DNA of 6,735 nt from Mariprofundaceae bacterium. GTDB taxonomy: Bacteria; Pseudomonadota; Zetaproteobacteria; Mariprofundales; Mariprofundaceae. The notes beneath the pieces are model-generated. The model searched no databases. It worked only from the letters and a program-made list of their open reading frames with translations, and was not told the origin of the DNA. Positions 5,882-6,735 of the stretch are shown here, one piece after another. The position numbers and the translations under genes were made by a program. The stretch is from the NCBI GenBank assembly GCA_030950965.1, contig JAUZQP010000198.1, positions 1 to 6,735 on the forward strand, in the 5' to 3' direction. The stretch's first letter is position 1; each line of letters starts with the position of its first letter.

Positions 5882-6735
5882 TTGTTTATTCATGATGTGA
5901 TGACAGCAGGGGTTGTAACCGTTAAACCACAACAAGTCATTGCTGATGCATTGCAATTGATTTGTGAAAAAAACATCAGCTTTATTGTCGTCGAAGAGAA
6001 TAATAGACCCATTGGTGTGCTAACAGAGGGCGATATGGTGCGCCTTGCTTGTAGTCATGGTTTGACCGAACAAGAAACCGTGGCACAGCACATGAGCAGC
6101 CCAGCGATTACTGTGAATATCAACGTCAATATGTTTCACGCCTATGATGAGTTGATACAGCAAGGCATCCGTTACATCGTCGTGGTCGATGATGATGGTC
6201 AGCTTGCTGGCGTTATGACCATGTCTAACTTTCTCGCTTCGATGGGAGTGGAGCATGTAGCGCGTTTGCATCATGTGGCAGAAGAAGCTACCACCGATGT
6301 GGAAACCGTTACCCCTGACACGCCGATGAATGAAGTGCTGGCGACCATGAACCGTTGTCGCCATGCTATGATTGCTATCGAAGACGGTCGCCCTGTGGGC
6401 TTAATGAGCTCACGGGATATGACCCATCTGTACCATCAAGACCGTGAACGCTTTGCGCGAAGCTGTATGCGTGATTTTATGCGCACACCCGTGCTCAGCT
6501 TGCCATGCTCTGCCTATATTCCCGAAGCCAACAACCTTATGCGCCGCCATAAAACACGGCATATTGTGGTAGTAAACCATGATGGTTCATTATTTGGTTT
6601 ACTCACTATTTCAGATGTTGTACGCTCCATGGAAAGCAAATATATTACCTTCATGAAATCGCTGATGCGTGAGATGGAATATGATTTACGCCTTCATTCG
6701 CTACAACAAAAAGCCCTATTTGAACGCAATCCCAA
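5882..6735 (+). CDS. Four-CBS-domain (double Bateman module) protein, 3' end beyond the window
   Basis: The reading frame is open from TTG 5882 to the window end, giving 284 residues. It holds four CBS domains: about 5-58, 69-125, 133-188 and 197-252. Each ends with the family's G-x-[LM]-[TS]-x-x-[DN] strand-helix turn (GVLTEGDMV, GVMTMSNFL, GLMSSRDMT, GLLTISDVV). CBS pairs (Bateman modules) typically bind adenosine-containing ligands and control an attached partner. The Asp that usually contacts ribose is present in CBS1 (Asp51), CBS3 (Asp179) and CBS4 (Asp245), but CBS2 has Asn116. Residues 253-280 form a charged, probably helical linker. The last visible residues, QQKALFERNP, resemble the entry to a PAS domain, so the full protein may be a signalling enzyme such as a diguanylate cyclase or kinase; that part is inference. 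There is no membrane segment or signal peptide in the visible part. TTG is chosen for its strong SD and because FIHDVMTAGVVTV is the normal CBS opening. It lies 175 nt after purA and probably has its own control. Confidence 0.88.
   Translation, partial: MFIHDVMTAGVVTVKPQQVIADALQLICEKNISFIVVEENNRPIGVLTEGDMVRLACSHGLTEQETVAQHMSSPAITVNINVNMFHAYDELIQQGIRYIVVVDDDGQLAGVMTMSNFLASMGVEHVARLHHVAEEATTDVETVTPDTPMNEVLATMNRCRHAMIAIEDGRPVGLMSSRDMTHLYHQDRERFARSCMRDFMRTPVLSLPCSAYIPEANNLMRRHKTRHIVVVNHDGSLFGLLTISDVVRSMESKYITFMKSLMREMEYDLRLHSLQQKALFERNP

Noticed and set aside
6020..6364. 114-codon minus-strand open frame
   Set aside because: It is antisense to the CBS gene, is rich in His and Met as expected of a shadow frame, and has no motif.

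Overview
The window looks like bacterial chromosome, most likely from a proteobacterium with moderate GC. It carries housekeeping biosynthetic genes on the + strand only, with no mobile-element genes, tRNA, rRNA or CRISPR array. HisZ implies a lineage that uses the short, HisZ-dependent form of HisG, so this is not an enterobacterium. From memory, the order class V aminotransferase - serA - hisZ - purA fits Zetaproteobacteria or a related sulfur/iron-oxidiser-like proteobacterium, but that placement is an inference with low confidence.

Layout. Positions 1-253 are the 3' end of aat (N-end-rule leucyl/phenylalanyl transferase). Positions 254-624 are non-coding. They hold a REP/BIME-like palindromic element (about 325-406) that closely resembles enterobacterial REP sequences, a candidate promoter (514-541), and a perfect 11-bp stem-loop (557-594) just ahead of the first operon gene. 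Next comes a tight run: a class V PLP aminotransferase (GTG 625-1782), serA (ATG 1787-3382, 4-nt gap) and hisZ (GTG 3379-4347, 4-nt GTGA overlap with serA). After 66 nt follows purA (4414-5706). Positions 5707-5881 are non-coding and contain four successive dyads. A TTG-initiated gene with an excellent Shine-Dalgarno sequence (5882 to beyond the window end) encodes four CBS domains and then a helical linker that seems to lead into another domain.

How the genes fit together. SerA makes 3-phosphohydroxypyruvate. The neighbouring class V aminotransferase is of the alanine/serine-glyoxylate type rather than SerC, and is well placed to aminate that product or to interconvert serine, glyoxylate and pyruvate. 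HisZ activates HisG at the first step of histidine synthesis, a pathway that consumes ATP and releases AICAR into purine synthesis. PurA commits IMP to AMP. The CBS tetrad protein may sense adenine nucleotides or a related ligand, but it is probably a separate transcription unit with an unknown output domain.

The least ordinary parts are the REP-like element outside the enterobacteria, the stem-loop with a CCTCC arm that could compete for the start-site SD, the SerC-less serA pairing, and the truncated four-CBS signalling protein behind a chain of dyads. I found no clearly undescribed system.
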